Shown: positions 1 through 9,757 of the stretch, piece by piece
Layout of the letters: every line of letters begins with the position of its first letter
Position numbering within the stretch: position 1 is the stretch's first letter
Assembly (NCBI GenBank): GCA_013285505.1
Contig: CP053450.1
Coordinates: 1,596,796 to 1,660,795, forward strand
Direction of reading: 5' to 3'
DNA: 64,000 nt
Source: Planctomycetota bacterium
GTDB lineage: Bacteria; Planctomycetota; Phycisphaerae; Phycisphaerales; UBA1924
Notes under the pieces: generated by a model
Seen by the model: the letters and a program-made list of their open reading frames with translations, nothing else
The model's database searches: none
Told to the model about the DNA's origin: nothing
Made by a program: the position numbers and the translations under genes

Positions 1-350
1 GTGATGGTGAGTTGAGCGATACGGAGCGCGAGACTGCGCGGGCCGACTTCACGCAAATGCGCGATCAGATCGTGTCGAAGATCGTGCCGCAGTACGACCA
101 GGACGGTGACGGTGAGCTCAACGAGCAGGAACGCGAGGCGGCTCGTCCGGCGTTCCGCGCGGAGTTTGAGCGGGTCCGTGCGTTCGCGGTGCTCGACGAG
201 GACGGCTCGGGTGATGTGAACCCGATCGAGCTGGCCAAGGCGTTGTCGGCTGTCGGCGAGGGTTCGGAGCTGATGGACCTGAACCGCGACGGCACGATTG
301 ATTATCGGGATGCGACGTACGCGACCGAGCTGGCCACGGACGGGAACTAA
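1..350 (+). CDS. EF-hand calcium-binding protein, 5'-truncated by the window edge
   Basis: The reading frame is already open at the left edge, and the first codons (D-G-E-L-S-D-T-E) are the end of an EF-hand loop, so the gene begins before the window. Three complete 12-residue loops follow: D-Q-D-G-D-G-E-L-N-E-Q-E, D-E-D-G-S-G-D-V-N-P-I-E and D-L-N-R-D-G-T-I-D-Y-R-D. The first two carry the acidic residues expected at positions 1, 3, 5 and 12; the third ends in Asp. The protein probably binds calcium. A signal peptide cannot be judged because the N-terminus is missing. It sits directly upstream of another exported-type gene. The exact role is unknown. Confidence 0.8.
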   Translation, partial: DGELSDTERETARADFTQMRDQIVSKIVPQYDQDGDGELNEQEREAARPAFRAEFERVRAFAVLDEDGSGDVNPIELAKALSAVGEGSELMDLNRDGTIDYRDATYATELATDGN

Positions 351-454
351 CACCTGTGCTTGTCTTCGCGGGTTTGTGCGGAGGCAATACGAGTCGCGTT
401 GGGGCGTTGAGCATGTGTCCGAAGGATGATGTGTTCAACGAAAGGAGTTCGGCA

Positions 455-1312
455 ATGCGACAGGTGAAGTTTGGAGCGATCGTGCTGGCGTTGGTGGGTT
501 CGGCGGCGATGGCGCAGTCGCAGCGAGGCGCGCAGGAACGCGTTGACGGTGAGCGCGGGCCGGTGGTTCGTGAGCGGGCACCGGCCGTGCAGCGTGGCGC
601 AGATGTGCAGCGGGGTGCGAACGCACAACGTGGCGCGGATGGGCAGCGGGGCCTCGGTGATGCGGACCGGCGCGAGCAGTTCATGCAGCGGCGGGCACAG
701 ATCATGCAGCGGATGCAAGAGCACCGCGCCGAGCGGGGTGAGTCCCGGCAGGGCGCGGCAGCACGTCCGGGGGGCGAGCGTCGCGGCGAGGGTCGTTTGC
801 AGGAGCGTGCCGGCGACGCCCGCGGGCCGGTGAGGCCGGGGGGCGCAGAACGAGCCGCGGCGTGCCGCGGGAACGCGGGGCGTTTGGGCCGGGACGGGCG
901 CGGCGGTGACCAGGCGGGTTCGTTGCCCGGACAGGGCAGGGGCTTTGAGGGCGGCCGCGATCAGGAATTTCGTCCGCAGCAGGGCCAACGCCCGCAGGCT
1001 GGGCACCAGCAGGGCGAGGGTGCCGAAGGTCAGCGTCCGCAGGTGCAGCGGTTCCAGCGTCAGCGGTTCCAGGGTCAGGGCTTCCAGGGTCAGGGCTTCC
1101 AGGGTCAGGGCCTTCGGGGCGAGCGGTTCCAGGGCCAGCGTCTGGATGAGGACGGGCCCGCGCAGCGGTTCCGCGGCGGGCAGACCGAGCGGCAGCTTGA
1201 GCGGCCCGGTCAGCGGCGTGGCCCGGGGGCGCAGGACGATCGCGGGGCAGGTCCCGGCGATCGCGCGGCCGTTCGGCGGCGTCTTGAGCAGGGGTCGAAT
1301 GGTCGGCTCTGA
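455..1312 (+). CDS. Exported Q/R/G-rich low-complexity protein
   Basis: The start was chosen at the ATG preceded by AAAGGAG (441-447). It opens a Sec-type signal peptide (MRQVKFGAIVLALVGSAAMA, then Q-S-Q). The mature part is almost entirely Arg, Gln, Gly and Glu with no recognisable domain. It includes tandem F-Q-G-Q-G units near residues 205-220. The middle (about residues 130-150) changes composition, and a frameshift there is possible, because an overlapping frame is also open downstream from 906. It is probably an intrinsically disordered envelope or extracellular protein. It follows the EF-hand gene on the same strand and may be co-transcribed with it. Confidence 0.6.
   Translation: MRQVKFGAIVLALVGSAAMAQSQRGAQERVDGERGPVVRERAPAVQRGADVQRGANAQRGADGQRGLGDADRREQFMQRRAQIMQRMQEHRAERGESRQGAAARPGGERRGEGRLQERAGDARGPVRPGGAERAAACRGNAGRLGRDGRGGDQAGSLPGQGRGFEGGRDQEFRPQQGQRPQAGHQQGEGAEGQRPQVQRFQRQRFQGQGFQGQGFQGQGLRGERFQGQRLDEDGPAQRFRGGQTERQLERPGQRRGPGAQDDRGAGPGDRAAVRRRLEQGSNGRL
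1052..1111 (+). repeat. 15-bp tandem repeat in a coding region
   Basis: Three perfect copies of TTCCAGGGTCAGGGC lie at 1067-1081, 1082-1096 and 1097-1111, preceded by one degenerate copy from 1052. They encode repeated F-Q-G-Q-G units of the low-complexity exported protein. Copy number could vary by slippage. Confidence 0.85.
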
Positions 1313-1342
1313 TCGCTGAATGACATGCAGATTCCCTTGTGG

Positions 1343-1384
1343 GCACGCCCGAACCTGTGAGGGGGACGGGCGTGCTCATCTTTT
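1343..1384 (+). terminator. Possible Rho-independent terminator
   Basis: A 9-bp perfect stem (GCACGCCCG at 1343-1351 with CGGGCGTGC at 1367-1375) has a 15-nt loop and is followed by TCATCTTTT. It lies between the low-complexity protein and the DUF58 gene and probably ends the upstream unit. Confidence 0.5.
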
Positions 1385-1444
1385 GGGCCGGTGGATCCGG
1401 GTCGATCGGGTGCGGGGGGGTGGCGGGGCGGGTACATTGTCGGT

Positions 1445-2473
1445 GTGAGCGACGGATCGCCCGAAACCACGAGTGCGGACGCGAAGGTGTCGGCTGCGCG
1501 GCTTCCCGAGGAGGACGCGTCGCTGTATCTGCACCCGCAGACGCTGGCGCGGCTCAAGACGTTCGAACTGCGGGCGAAGATGATCGTGGAGGGCGTGATG
1601 AGCGGGCAGCACCGTTCGCCCTATCACGGCTTCAGCGTGGAGTTTGCCCAGCACCGGCAGTATGTGCCGGGCGATGACATCCGGCATCTGGACTGGAAGG
1701 TGTACGGGCGGTCGGACAAGCTGCAGCTCAAGCAGTATCAACAGGAGACGAATCTCGACTTGCTGGTGATGGTTGATGCTTCGGGGTCGATGGACTTCGG
1801 CTCGCGGAGCTTCGCGGAGGCCTCGGGGCAGGGGCGAACCAAGAGCCTGGACGAGCGGGACTATTGGAGCAAGTTTGACCACGCGACGGCGCTCGCGGCG
1901 GCGTTGAGCTACATCACGCTGCGGCAGCGGGACCGCGTGGGGCTGGTGGTCTTTGCCGACGAGGTGAAGGCGATGCTGGCGCGGACCGGCTCGATGGGTG
2001 CGTGGCGGCAGGTGGTGGGGGCGCTCTCGACGCAGCCGGTGTCGGCGGAGACGAACTTCGGCCGGGCGATCGAGCAGGTGCTGGCGAAGGTGAACAACCG
2101 GTGCCTGATCGCGATGGTGAGCGACTTCTTTACGGATGTGGACCAGATCCGCGCGGCGATGGCGCAGGTCAAGCACAGGGGGCACGACCTGATCGCGTTC
2201 CAGGTGCTGGACCGCGCCGAGAGGAGCTTTGACTTTGCGGACGCGGCGCCCTTTGAGGGGCTCGAGGGCGAGGGGCGGGTGCGGATCGATCCGCGGTCGA
2301 TCCGCGCGGCGTATTGCAGGGCGATCGAGGCGCACATCGACGCGGTGGAGAAGGTGACGCGGGGGCTGGGGTTTGACTATCACCTGGTGGACACGCACAA
2401 GTGGCTCGGGCCGTCGATCGCGGCGTTTGTGGCGAGGCGGAACGCCCAGATCAAACGGAGCAAGTATGGGTGA
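1445..2473 (+). CDS. DUF58 domain protein
   Basis: This is a DUF58 family protein of about 342 residues. The N-terminal half has the family signature around F-S-V-E-F-A-Q-H-R-Q-Y and G-D-D-I-R-H-L-D-W-K-V-Y. It is followed by a VWA-like fold with an intact metal-site motif, D-A-S-G-S, in L-V-M-V-D-A-S-G-S-M. A GTG start at 1445 (V-S-D-G-S) is preferred because the residues before it look non-coding. Family members work with MoxR-type AAA ATPases and membrane VWA proteins in envelope stress or complex assembly. The next two genes are the expected membrane partners. No MoxR gene lies in the 1.4 kb visible upstream. Confidence 0.88.
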   Translation: MSDGSPETTSADAKVSAARLPEEDASLYLHPQTLARLKTFELRAKMIVEGVMSGQHRSPYHGFSVEFAQHRQYVPGDDIRHLDWKVYGRSDKLQLKQYQQETNLDLLVMVDASGSMDFGSRSFAEASGQGRTKSLDERDYWSKFDHATALAAALSYITLRQRDRVGLVVFADEVKAMLARTGSMGAWRQVVGALSTQPVSAETNFGRAIEQVLAKVNNRCLIAMVSDFFTDVDQIRAAMAQVKHRGHDLIAFQVLDRAERSFDFADAAPFEGLEGEGRVRIDPRSIRAAYCRAIEAHIDAVEKVTRGLGFDYHLVDTHKWLGPSIAAFVARRNAQIKRSKYG

Positions 2474-2515
2474 GCCGCGTCGGCACAGCGCGCAGAGCGG
2501 GGCGGGACGGGCGTG

Positions 2516-4799
2516 ATGTTCCTGCATCCCATCCTGCTGGGTGTCGGTGCGGCGTGCGTGGCGGTGCCGATCCTGATCCACTTTCTGATGCGCCGGCGGC
2601 GGAAGCCGAGTGCGCTGGGCGGCGATGCGGTTTGTGATGGAGGCCTACCGGCAGCAGCGGCGGCGGCTCAGGCTCGAGCAGTGGCTGCTGCTGGCGGTGC
2701 GGTGCGTGCTGATTGCGCTGATCGCGGTGGGCGTGGCGCGGCCGATGTTTGGCGGCGGGGCCGCGGGGGGAGAGCGTGGTTCGCGCGAGGTCTATCTGCT
2801 GGTGGACAACGGGATCGCGTCGGCGACCGCTGCGCCGGGGAGTGATGGAGAAGCGGCGAGTGAACTGGCGGTGTCGGTCGAGCGGGCGCTGGGGCAGCTG
2901 CGCGGGCTCGACCCGGCGCGGGGGGACCGGGCGGCGTTGATCTCGCTCGGCGGGCCGGCTCGGGGCGTGGTGCTTCCGGCGACGGCGGACATGGGCGCTG
3001 GTGGAGCGGCGGCTGCGTGAGCTCGCGTCGGTGGACAGCGAGACGGATCTGGCCGGGGGGCTCGGGCTCGTGCCCGAGGCGGAGGCGGGCGAGGGTGTCG
3101 AGGCGCGGCGGGTGGTCGCGGTGTTTTCGGCGTTCCGCGAGGGAACGCTGGGCGGGGGATGAGCGTGGGGGCCGCGGCGGCGCTGGGCGGGGCAGAACTT
3201 GTGGTGTCGCCCCCGGCGGAAGCGGACGTGGGGAACGTTGGGCTGGTGGGCGTGGAGGCGCTGCGGCCGGTCGTGGTGACCGGGGCGGGCGCGGGCGGTG
3301 AGGGCGCGGGGATGGCGGGGGCGTCGCAGGTGCGGGTGCGGCTGGTGCGTTCGGGAGCCGGCGTGGATCGCGAGGGGCGGACGGTGGCACGGATCACGGC
3401 GGCGACGGAGACGGGGCTGCGCGAGGTGGGTGTGGTTTCGGTCGCGTGGGCCGAGGGGCAGGAGGTCGCGGAGGTGCTGGCGGATGTGGATCTGTCGGCG
3501 CTGGGATCGGGGGGCGGTGCGTCGGGGCGCGTGGTGCTGCGGGTGGAGCTTGAGCCTGATGCCAACGAGCGGGACAATGCGGCGTGGGCGGTGATCGAGC
3601 TGCGGGAGCGGCTTCGGGTTGCGGTGGTGGGGACGAGGCGGTTCGGGGCCCGGCCCCGGATCTCGTCGTTTGTGGCGAGCGACTGGCTGGTGCTGGCGCT
3701 GGAGCCGGGCGGTGAGGGGCAGCGGGAGCAGATCGAGGTCGAGGTGCTGGACGCGGCCCGGATCGGTTCGGGCGCGTTGGCCGGGTTTGACGCGGTGATC
3801 GTGGCGGAGCCGGGTCGCGTGGGGATCGAGGGCTGGACGGCGATGGGGGTGTTCGCGGCCCGCGGGGGGACGGTGCTGCTGACCTCGTCGGCGACGCCGG
3901 GGGCGCAGCTCTGGACGGAGGACGCGGCGCGGGCGTTGGAGCTGCCCTGGTCGATCGCGCGGGAACCGGTGGAGAGCGGCGAGGGCGAGGGCGTGCTGCG
4001 GGCGAGGCCGGCGGGCGAGGACGACCTGTTGTGGTATGTGCGGGGCGAGTTGGAGGAGTTGTCGCGGTCGGTGTCGGTCTCGCGGCTGCTCGATGTGCGC
4101 GCAGAGGATGAGGGGGACGTGCTGCTGGAGACGGCGGAGGGGCGTCCGGTGCTGGTGGTGTCGCGTGGCGGCGGGGTGGTGTCTGGTGATGCGGGCGAGT
4201 CGGCGATGGGTAGGCGGGGGTTGGTGGCGTTGCTGGCGACGGCGGTGGATCTGGCGTGGACCGACCTGCCGGCGCGGCCGCTGATGGTGCCGATGGTGCA
4301 GGAGCTGGTGCGGTCGGGCCGCGGGGGCGGATGCTCGGGACGGCTCGGTAGTGGCCGGGGCGCGGGCTTCGGCGCGCCGATCGGGGCGGTCGAGTTGTCG
4401 CGGCTCGACGGGCGGGGCGGGATCGTGGCGATCGAGGCGGCCAGCGGGCGGACGCGCGGGGCGCTGCAGATGGCCGGGGTGCTGGTGGCGACGGATATCG
4501 AGGGGGCCGGGGTCGGTGCGGTGGCGGTGCAGCCGGACGCGTTGGCGGCGAGGGTGGGGCCGACATCGCGGGAGCGGGTGGTGTCGGCGCTGGTGGGGAC
4601 CGGCGCGACCGATGATGCGCTGACGTGGAGCGACGGGGAGCGGGCTTCGGTTGAGGGCGCGGCGGCGCGGGTGCGGAGTGATGTGCCGGGGCCGGGGCTG
4701 ATGATCCTGCTGGCGGCGTTGGGGCTGGCGTGCGTGGAGCTGTGGCTGGCGCGGGTGGCGAGCCACGCGGCCGCGCCGGCGGGCGGGGTGGCGGCATGA
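2516..4799 (+). CDS. BatA-like membrane protein (aerotolerance-regulator N-terminal domain), frameshifted
   Basis: The N-terminus is a BatA-type helix (M-F-L-H-P-I-L-L...H-F-L-M-R-R-R-R-K), and W-A-A-M-R-F-V-M-E-A-Y-R follows. A VWA-like segment comes next with a degenerate metal site (L-V-D-N-G-I-A-S instead of D-x-S-x-S). A long extracytoplasmic region leads to a C-terminal helix near L-M-I-L-L-A-A-L-G-L-A. The coding frame changes three times: near 2600-2612, at the GGG around 2993-2995, and at the G run around 3153-3157. The protein reads continuously across all three, about 761 residues, so sequencing indels are likely. Its TGA overlaps the ATG of the next gene (ATGA at 4796-4799). Confidence 0.75.
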
Positions 4800-7185
4800 A
4801 CGGGTTTCTCGACTTCGTGTTCGGCCTGAACTCGTCCGGTGCTGAGCGCTGGGGATGGGTGATGAGGGTGTGCGGTTTGAGATGACGCGGGAGCTGCCCT
4901 CGTGGGTGTGGGTGCCGCTGATCGTCGGGGTGATCGGGCTGGCGGCGGCTCAGCTACTGGCGGATATCCGGCGGCCTGCGTGGGCGGGTGGTGCTGGCCT
5001 GCGCGCGCTGTTGCTGGTGGTGCTGCTGCTGGTGGCGGCGGGGCCGCGGCTGGTGCGGGACAACGAGCGGGTGGAGCGGGACGCGGTGGCGGTGCTGGTG
5101 GACCGGTCGGCGTCGATGGCGATGCCGGACGGGGCGGGGGCGTTCTCGGATGGTGCGACGCGGGATGCGCAGCTTCGTCGGGTTGTCGGTGACGAAGTAT
5201 GGGCGGAACTCGGCGAGCAGCACGATCTAGTCTGGCTCGGCTTTGATGCGTCGGCGTACGAGATCGATCCGGCGGCGATCGGCGGCGCGGACGGGGCGCG
5301 GACGCGGATCGGCGGGGCGGTGCGGTCGGCGATGGAGCGGCTCTCGGGGCGGCCGGTTGGCGGCGTGGTGGTGGTGAGCGACGGGCGGACGAGCGATGCG
5401 CCGGACGCGAGGCTGCTGCGGGAGTTGTCGGCGTCGCGGGTCGGGGTGTTCACGGTGCCTCTGGGCAGCGAGGAGGCCCTGGTGGATATCGGCGTGGAGG
5501 GATTGGATGCGCCCGACATCGGCGTTTGTGGGCGACTTTGTGCCGGTGACGGCGCGGCTGACGGCGCGGGGGGCGGTGGCCGAACGCGGCGAGGCTGTCC
5601 GGGTGGTGCTTGTCGATTCGTCCACCGGCATCGAGTTGGACACCCAGGAGGTCGAGGCGGACGCGTGGGAGGACGGCGTCGCCGAGGTGCGGCTGGCGAC
5701 GCGGCCGGAGGTCGCGGCGGCGGCGGCGCGGTGGGCGGTGCGGATCGAGCCCGCGGGCGGGGCTGGCGGCGATCTGCTGGCGGAGAACAACGAGCGCAGC
5801 ATCGAGGTGGAACTGATCGACCGGCCGCTGCGGGTGCTCTACTTCGAGGGGTATCCGCGGTGGGAGTACCGGTATGTGAAGGACCTGCTGGTGCGGGAGT
5901 CGTCGATCCGCTCGAGCGTGATGTTGCTGGCGACGGACCGGCGGTACATCCAGGAGGGGGATGTCGGGCTGCCCTATGTGCCGCGGTCGAGCGGGGAGTG
6001 GGGCGAGTTTGACGTGGTCGTGATCGGCGATGTGCGGCCGGACGTCTTCAGCACCGAGCAGCTCGAGCAGCTCCGCGATCAGGTGGCGGAGCGCGGGGCG
6101 GGGCTGGTGTGGATGGCGGGGCCGGGCTCGACGCCGTGGCGTTGGGCGGCGACGCCGCTGGGGGACCTGCTGCCCTTTACGGCCAAGGCCGAGGGCGGCG
6201 ACAGCGGCGGGGCGCGGGTTTGGCACAGCGGACGGGCCGGTCACGCTGCGGCGTGAGGAGGCGGCGGGTCGGCTGGGCGTGCTGGAGATGGGCGAGGGTG
6301 CGGCTGCGGGGTGGCTGTCGTCGCTGAGCGATGCCGGGCTCAACTGGCCGGTCTTGCGTTGGTCGCTGGCGGTCGAGCCGAGCGCGCTGAAGGCGACGGC
6401 GGAGGTGCTCGCGTCGGCGGTGCCGGCGGAAGGTGGGGGCGAGCCGAGCCCCGGCGTGATGACGATGCGGTACGGCGCGGGGCGGGTGGTCTTTGTGGGG
6501 ACCGACGAGATCTGGCGCTGGCGGTACGCACGGGGCGAGGCGTTGCCGGAGCGGTTTTATCTGCCGCTGGTGCGGCTCGCGGGACGCGGGAGCGTGGCGC
6601 GGAGCGGGCGGTCGGTGGTGCTCGAGGCGTTGCCGGGTGTGGTGGCGGTGGGGACGCCGGTGCGGCTGGGGGCGGTGCTGCTGGATCAGTCGCTGGTGGA
6701 CGCGGCGCCTCCGGCGGTGCGGGTGCGGGTGACGCGGAGCGGCGGGGGTGCGGACGGCTCGCGCGAGGCGGCGGAGATCTCGCTGGGAGCCGAGACGGAC
6801 GGCGGCGGTCGCGGCGGCGCGCGCACGGCGTCGTATGCCGCGAGCTGGGTGGCGGGGGAGCCGGGTGAGTATCTGGTGGAGGCTGCGGATCCGTTGCTGG
6901 CGGCGGCGGGTGCGCGCGCGGTTCAGGGTGGTGTCGCCGGATGATGAGCGGCGGGTGCCGGAGGCGGACCACGCGTTGCTGGCGGACCTGGCTGCGCGGA
7001 CGGGCGGCGCGGTGGTGGGTGCGGACGAGCTGGCGCGGCTGCCGGATCTGGTGCCGAACCGGAGCGTGGTGGTGGTCGGTGAGCCGGACGTGGAGACGCT
7101 CTGGGACAAGCCGGTGGTGCTCTTTGTGCTGGTGATGTTGCTCGGGTTTGAGTGGGTGGGCCGGCGGCTTTTGAAGTTGGCGTGA
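4796..7185 (+). CDS. Membrane VWA protein with glutamine-amidotransferase-like region, frameshifted
   Basis: About 797 residues when reassembled. Two N-terminal membrane helices (W-V-P-L-I-V-G-V-I-G-L-A-A-A and L-R-A-L-L-L-V-V-L-L-L-V-A-A) are followed by a VWA domain with an intact D-R-S-A-S metal motif. A class-I glutamine amidotransferase-like fold then begins around R-V-L-Y-F-E-G-Y-P-R-W-E-Y, and one C-terminal helix (V-L-F-V-L-V-M-L-L-G-F-E-W) closes the protein. Frame changes occur near 4850-4860, 5519-5525, 6215-6228 and 6910-6920, each with clean continuation in another frame. This is a typical planctomycete partner of DUF58 and BatA-like genes. The overlapping start implies translational coupling. 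Its substrate is unknown. Confidence 0.75.
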
Positions 7186-7196
7186 GGGGGCGGGTG

Positions 7197-7258
7197 CCCT
7201 CGCTTGCGCGAGGGGCTCTAGGTGGGCGTGTGTCCCCTCGCTTGCGCGAGGGGCTCTA
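7197..7258. repeat. Two direct copies of a short hairpin repeat
   Basis: Two copies of CCCTCGCTTGCGCGAGGGG followed by CTCTA lie at 7197-7220 and 7234-7258. Each can fold on itself (CCCTCGC with GCGAGGG). They sit just after the VWA gene and before the RNase P RNA. They could act as a transcript-end structure or be a dispersed palindromic repeat. Confidence 0.75.
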
Positions 7259-7289
7259 CGGGGGGGTGGTGAACCTCTTGGGTTGCGCG

Positions 7290-7790
<501 letters not shown>

Positions 7791-7798
7791 GTTTGATC

Positions 7799-7835
7799 GC
7801 GGGCCTCCGGGAGACCGGGGGCCCGCGGCCGTTTT
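7799..7835 (+). terminator. rnpB terminator
   Basis: A 12-bp stem (GCGGGCCTCCGG at 7799-7810 with CCGGGGGCCCGC at 7815-7826, one G-U pair) has a GAGA loop and is followed by GGCCGTTTT. It sits just beyond the expected 3' end of the RNase P RNA. Confidence 0.7.
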
Positions 7836-7885
7836 GCCGGCCATTGAGCTGGCGTGAATAGGACCGAATGCCTCAATCGAACTGA

Positions 7886-8269
7886 CTAGCTGCTCAGCAG
7901 AAACGCAGAGATCACGAGAAGCGCGAGGACGAAGATCAGGGCGTTCAGTACGAGAGCCGTGATCGCGATCGACCTGGTGGCCCGGCTGCGCGGTCCCGGG
8001 GGGAGCTCCTCGAGGGCACCGATCGCGAGAACGGCGGCGAAGGCCCATACCACGAGCGTAAAGATCTGCAGGCAGGGCAGCGCGAGGAGCCCGAGCGGCG
8101 CGAGCACGAGAGACCAGATCGCCGATGTTCTGCCTGTGTCCTGCCATCCGATGCTTGCCGCGACGGGATCGCCGCACTCCGGGCAGAGCCCGTCGCGCGG
8201 GAGGCCGGTGAGGTCGTAGTTGCAGCAGCGGCAACGCACGACGCTTGACTCGGTCGGAGCCTCGGCCAT
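7886..8269 (-). CDS. Zinc-ribbon membrane protein
   Basis: 127 residues. The N-terminal zinc ribbon has paired motifs C-R-C-C near residues 13-16 and C-P-E-C near residues 29-32. It is followed by two to three hydrophobic segments (L-V-L-A-P-L-G-L-L-A-L-P, L-V-V-W-A-F-A-A-V-L-A-I, L-V-L-N-A-L-I-F-V-L-A-L-L-V). The stop of the upstream gene lies 1 nt away, and that gene has the same layout, so the two are probably a co-transcribed paralogous pair. Such fusions are common in planctomycetes and their function is unknown. Confidence 0.7.
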   Translation of the reverse strand: MAEAPTESSVVRCRCCNYDLTGLPRDGLCPECGDPVAASIGWQDTGRTSAIWSLVLAPLGLLALPCLQIFTLVVWAFAAVLAIGALEELPPGPRSRATRSIAITALVLNALIFVLALLVISAFLLSS

Positions 8270-8270
8270 G

Positions 8271-8686
8271 TCAGGAGTTCACCATCGCGATCAGGATGAC
8301 GGCGAGGAAGGCGAGGCCGATGGCGACGCCGATCCAGGACATGATGCGCCCGGCGATGGCCAGGCCGCGGCCTGATGAGCGGATGGTGGAGTGTCGGTAC
8401 TTCGCGGCCGCGATCTCGCCGGTGACGACGCCGATGAGGGCGGGGAGGAAGGCGAACGGCCCGACGGCGAAGCAGCCGATCAGCGAGAGGATGCCACAGA
8501 CGAAGCTGGTGATCGAGAGCCCCATGTAGGGGTCGTGCAGGACGGGGGGCTGCCAGACGGGCAAGCCGCACTCGGGGCAGGTGCCCTCGACGCGGAGGCC
8601 GGTGAGCTCGTAGCCGCAGGAGGCGCAGGTGGGGGTGGTGTGCGTGGGGGTGTTGGTGGGGTGGATGGTGGGGCGTCGGGGGACAT
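8271..8686 (-). CDS. Zinc-ribbon DUF4190-type membrane protein, probable frameshift
   Basis: A zinc ribbon (T-C-A-S-C-G-Y-E-L-T-G-L...G-T-C-P-E-C-G) is followed by a DUF4190-like two-helix region (M-G-L-S-I-T-S-F-V-C-G-I-L-S-L and G-R-G-L-A-I-A-G-R-I-M-S-W-I-G). The zinc-ribbon frame has no start codon before an upstream stop. The ATG at 8686 opens a Pro/Thr-rich leader in the neighbouring frame, so a one-base indel in the C-rich stretch near 8630 probably separates them. It is paired with the similar downstream gene. Function unknown. Confidence 0.6.
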
Positions 8687-8804
8687 GGGGACCAGACTAC
8701 CACACGGGGTGCCATCGCTCGCGGCGTTCCCGGTCTCTCTCCTGCTCGGTGTTTCTCGCCGTGCAGTGATGCTCGGGCGTCCTGAGACATCGTGAACTTC
8801 TGGT

Positions 8805-8877
8805 GTGCCACGGGTGGCTTTGCACCCGTGCGGGCTGCGCGGACACCTCCGCACGGGTGCAGAGCCACCCGTGGCAC
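8805..8877. repeat. 29-bp inverted repeat
   Basis: Arms at 8805-8833 (begins GTGCCACGGGTGGCTTTGCA) and 8849-8877 are reverse complements with one mismatch, separated by 15 nt. They could form a long hairpin at the 3' side of the methyltransferase gene. Each arm also contains the smaller palindrome ACGGGTG...CACCCGT. The core CCGTGGCAC recurs in the tandem repeats near 63 kb. Confidence 0.85.
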
Positions 8878-8898
8878 AGGGGAAGAGGATCAGCAGTT

Positions 8899-9741
8899 TC
8901 AACTGCCGTTGCGTGCGGTCACGTACACAATGAAGTTGTCGTCGAGGTCGCCGTCGCCGGTGACGGGCAGCATGTAGGCGTTGCCGTCTTCGTCGGTCGC
9001 GTCGGGGTCTTTGTCGTAGACGGTGGTGGTGGCGAAGCCGGCCTCGTGCATGGCGTCGAGGAGTTCGGGGACGCTCCAGAGGCGCCAGTGGTAGATGAAG
9101 GCGTCGGGGAGTTCGTGCTCGATCATGCCGGCGCGGTCGATCTCGAAGTGGAGGACGTCGGTGACCATGCCGGTGAGGGGGTTGGCCTCGCGTTGTTCCC
9201 AGGTGTAGCGGACGCGGCGGCCGCCGGGGAAGGGGTGGTCGCGGTGGACCTCGCCGAGGGTGAAGGCGGATTCGCCGCCGTAGGTGTCGCAGAGGAAGAC
9301 GCCGTTGGGGTTGAGGCGCGCGCGCGCGCTCTTGAGGTAGGCGAGCAGCTCGGCGCGGGTGTGGAGGTAGCCGATGGAGAAGTTGCCGACGAAGCAGATG
9401 TCGCAGGCGGGTGTGCTTGAGGCGAGGGAGGGGTCGCGGACGTCGGCGACGAGGCGGGTGACGCGGGGGTGGTCGGGGCGGCGCAAGAGCGTGGGCTCGT
9501 CGAGGTCGGTGGCGAGGGCGTGGTTGTCGGGCGAGGCGTCGGCCCAGAGATAGGAGAGGGCGGCGGTGCCGGCGAAGTCTTCGGCGAGAACGCACCGGCT
9601 GGAAGCCGGTTCCACTGGGCTGGGTCCGCACCGGCTGGAAGCCGGTGCCACGGCGTGCATGGCGCGGAGCATCGGGACGAGCTGGGCGGGCGACTGCACG
9701 CAGCGTTCGTAGAGGTCGTGTTTGTCGGGTTGGTCGGGCAT
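8899..9741 (-). CDS. Class I SAM-dependent methyltransferase carrying a repeat-encoded insertion
   Basis: About 280 residues, read from M-P-D-Q-P-D-K-H-D-L-Y. Rossmann-type motif I is in L-A-E-D-F-A-G-T-A. Later motifs are C-D-I-C-F-V-G-N-F-S-I-G-Y and G-V-F-L-C-D-T-Y-G-G, with a C-terminal strand region W-S-V-P-E-L-L-D-A-M-H-E-A-G-F. It is paralogous to the methyltransferase at 51311-52147. Between the N-terminal helix and motif I it carries V-A-P-A-S-S-R-C-G-P-S-P-V-E-P-A-S-S-R-C, encoded by two copies of the dispersed palindrome (9593-9651) that keep the frame. The comparable interval is 12 residues shorter in the paralogue. The substrate is not predictable. Confidence 0.8.
   Translation of the reverse strand: MPDQPDKHDLYERCVQSPAQLVPMLRAMHAVAPASSRCGPSPVEPASSRCVLAEDFAGTAALSYLWADASPDNHALATDLDEPTLLRRPDHPRVTRLVADVRDPSLASSTPACDICFVGNFSIGYLHTRAELLAYLKSARARLNPNGVFLCDTYGGESAFTLGEVHRDHPFPGGRRVRYTWEQREANPLTGMVTDVLHFEIDRAGMIEHELPDAFIYHWRLWSVPELLDAMHEAGFATTTVYDKDPDATDEDGNAYMLPVTGDGDLDDNFIVYVTARNGS
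9593..9651. repeat. Two direct copies of the dispersed palindrome inside a CDS
   Basis: Copies at 9593-9615 (CACCGGCTGGAAGCCGGTTC + CAC, one base altered) and 9629-9651 (CACCGGCTGGAAGCCGGTGC + CAC) stand in the same orientation 13 nt apart. Both are translated in frame in the methyltransferase gene, each giving P-A-S-S-R-C. Confidence 0.9.
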
Positions 9742-9757
9742 GAGAAAGGCAGCTTTG

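Noticed and set aside
2451..4766. A 771-codon minus-strand open frame across the BatA-like gene
   Set aside because: Arg/Pro/His-rich shadow frame typical of GC-rich antisense; the plus-strand frames have clear homology.
2516..7185. Programmed ribosomal frameshifting in the BatA and VWA genes
   Set aside because: Seven changes in both directions without slippery-site or pseudoknot logic, and similar breaks in unrelated genes, point to sequence indels.
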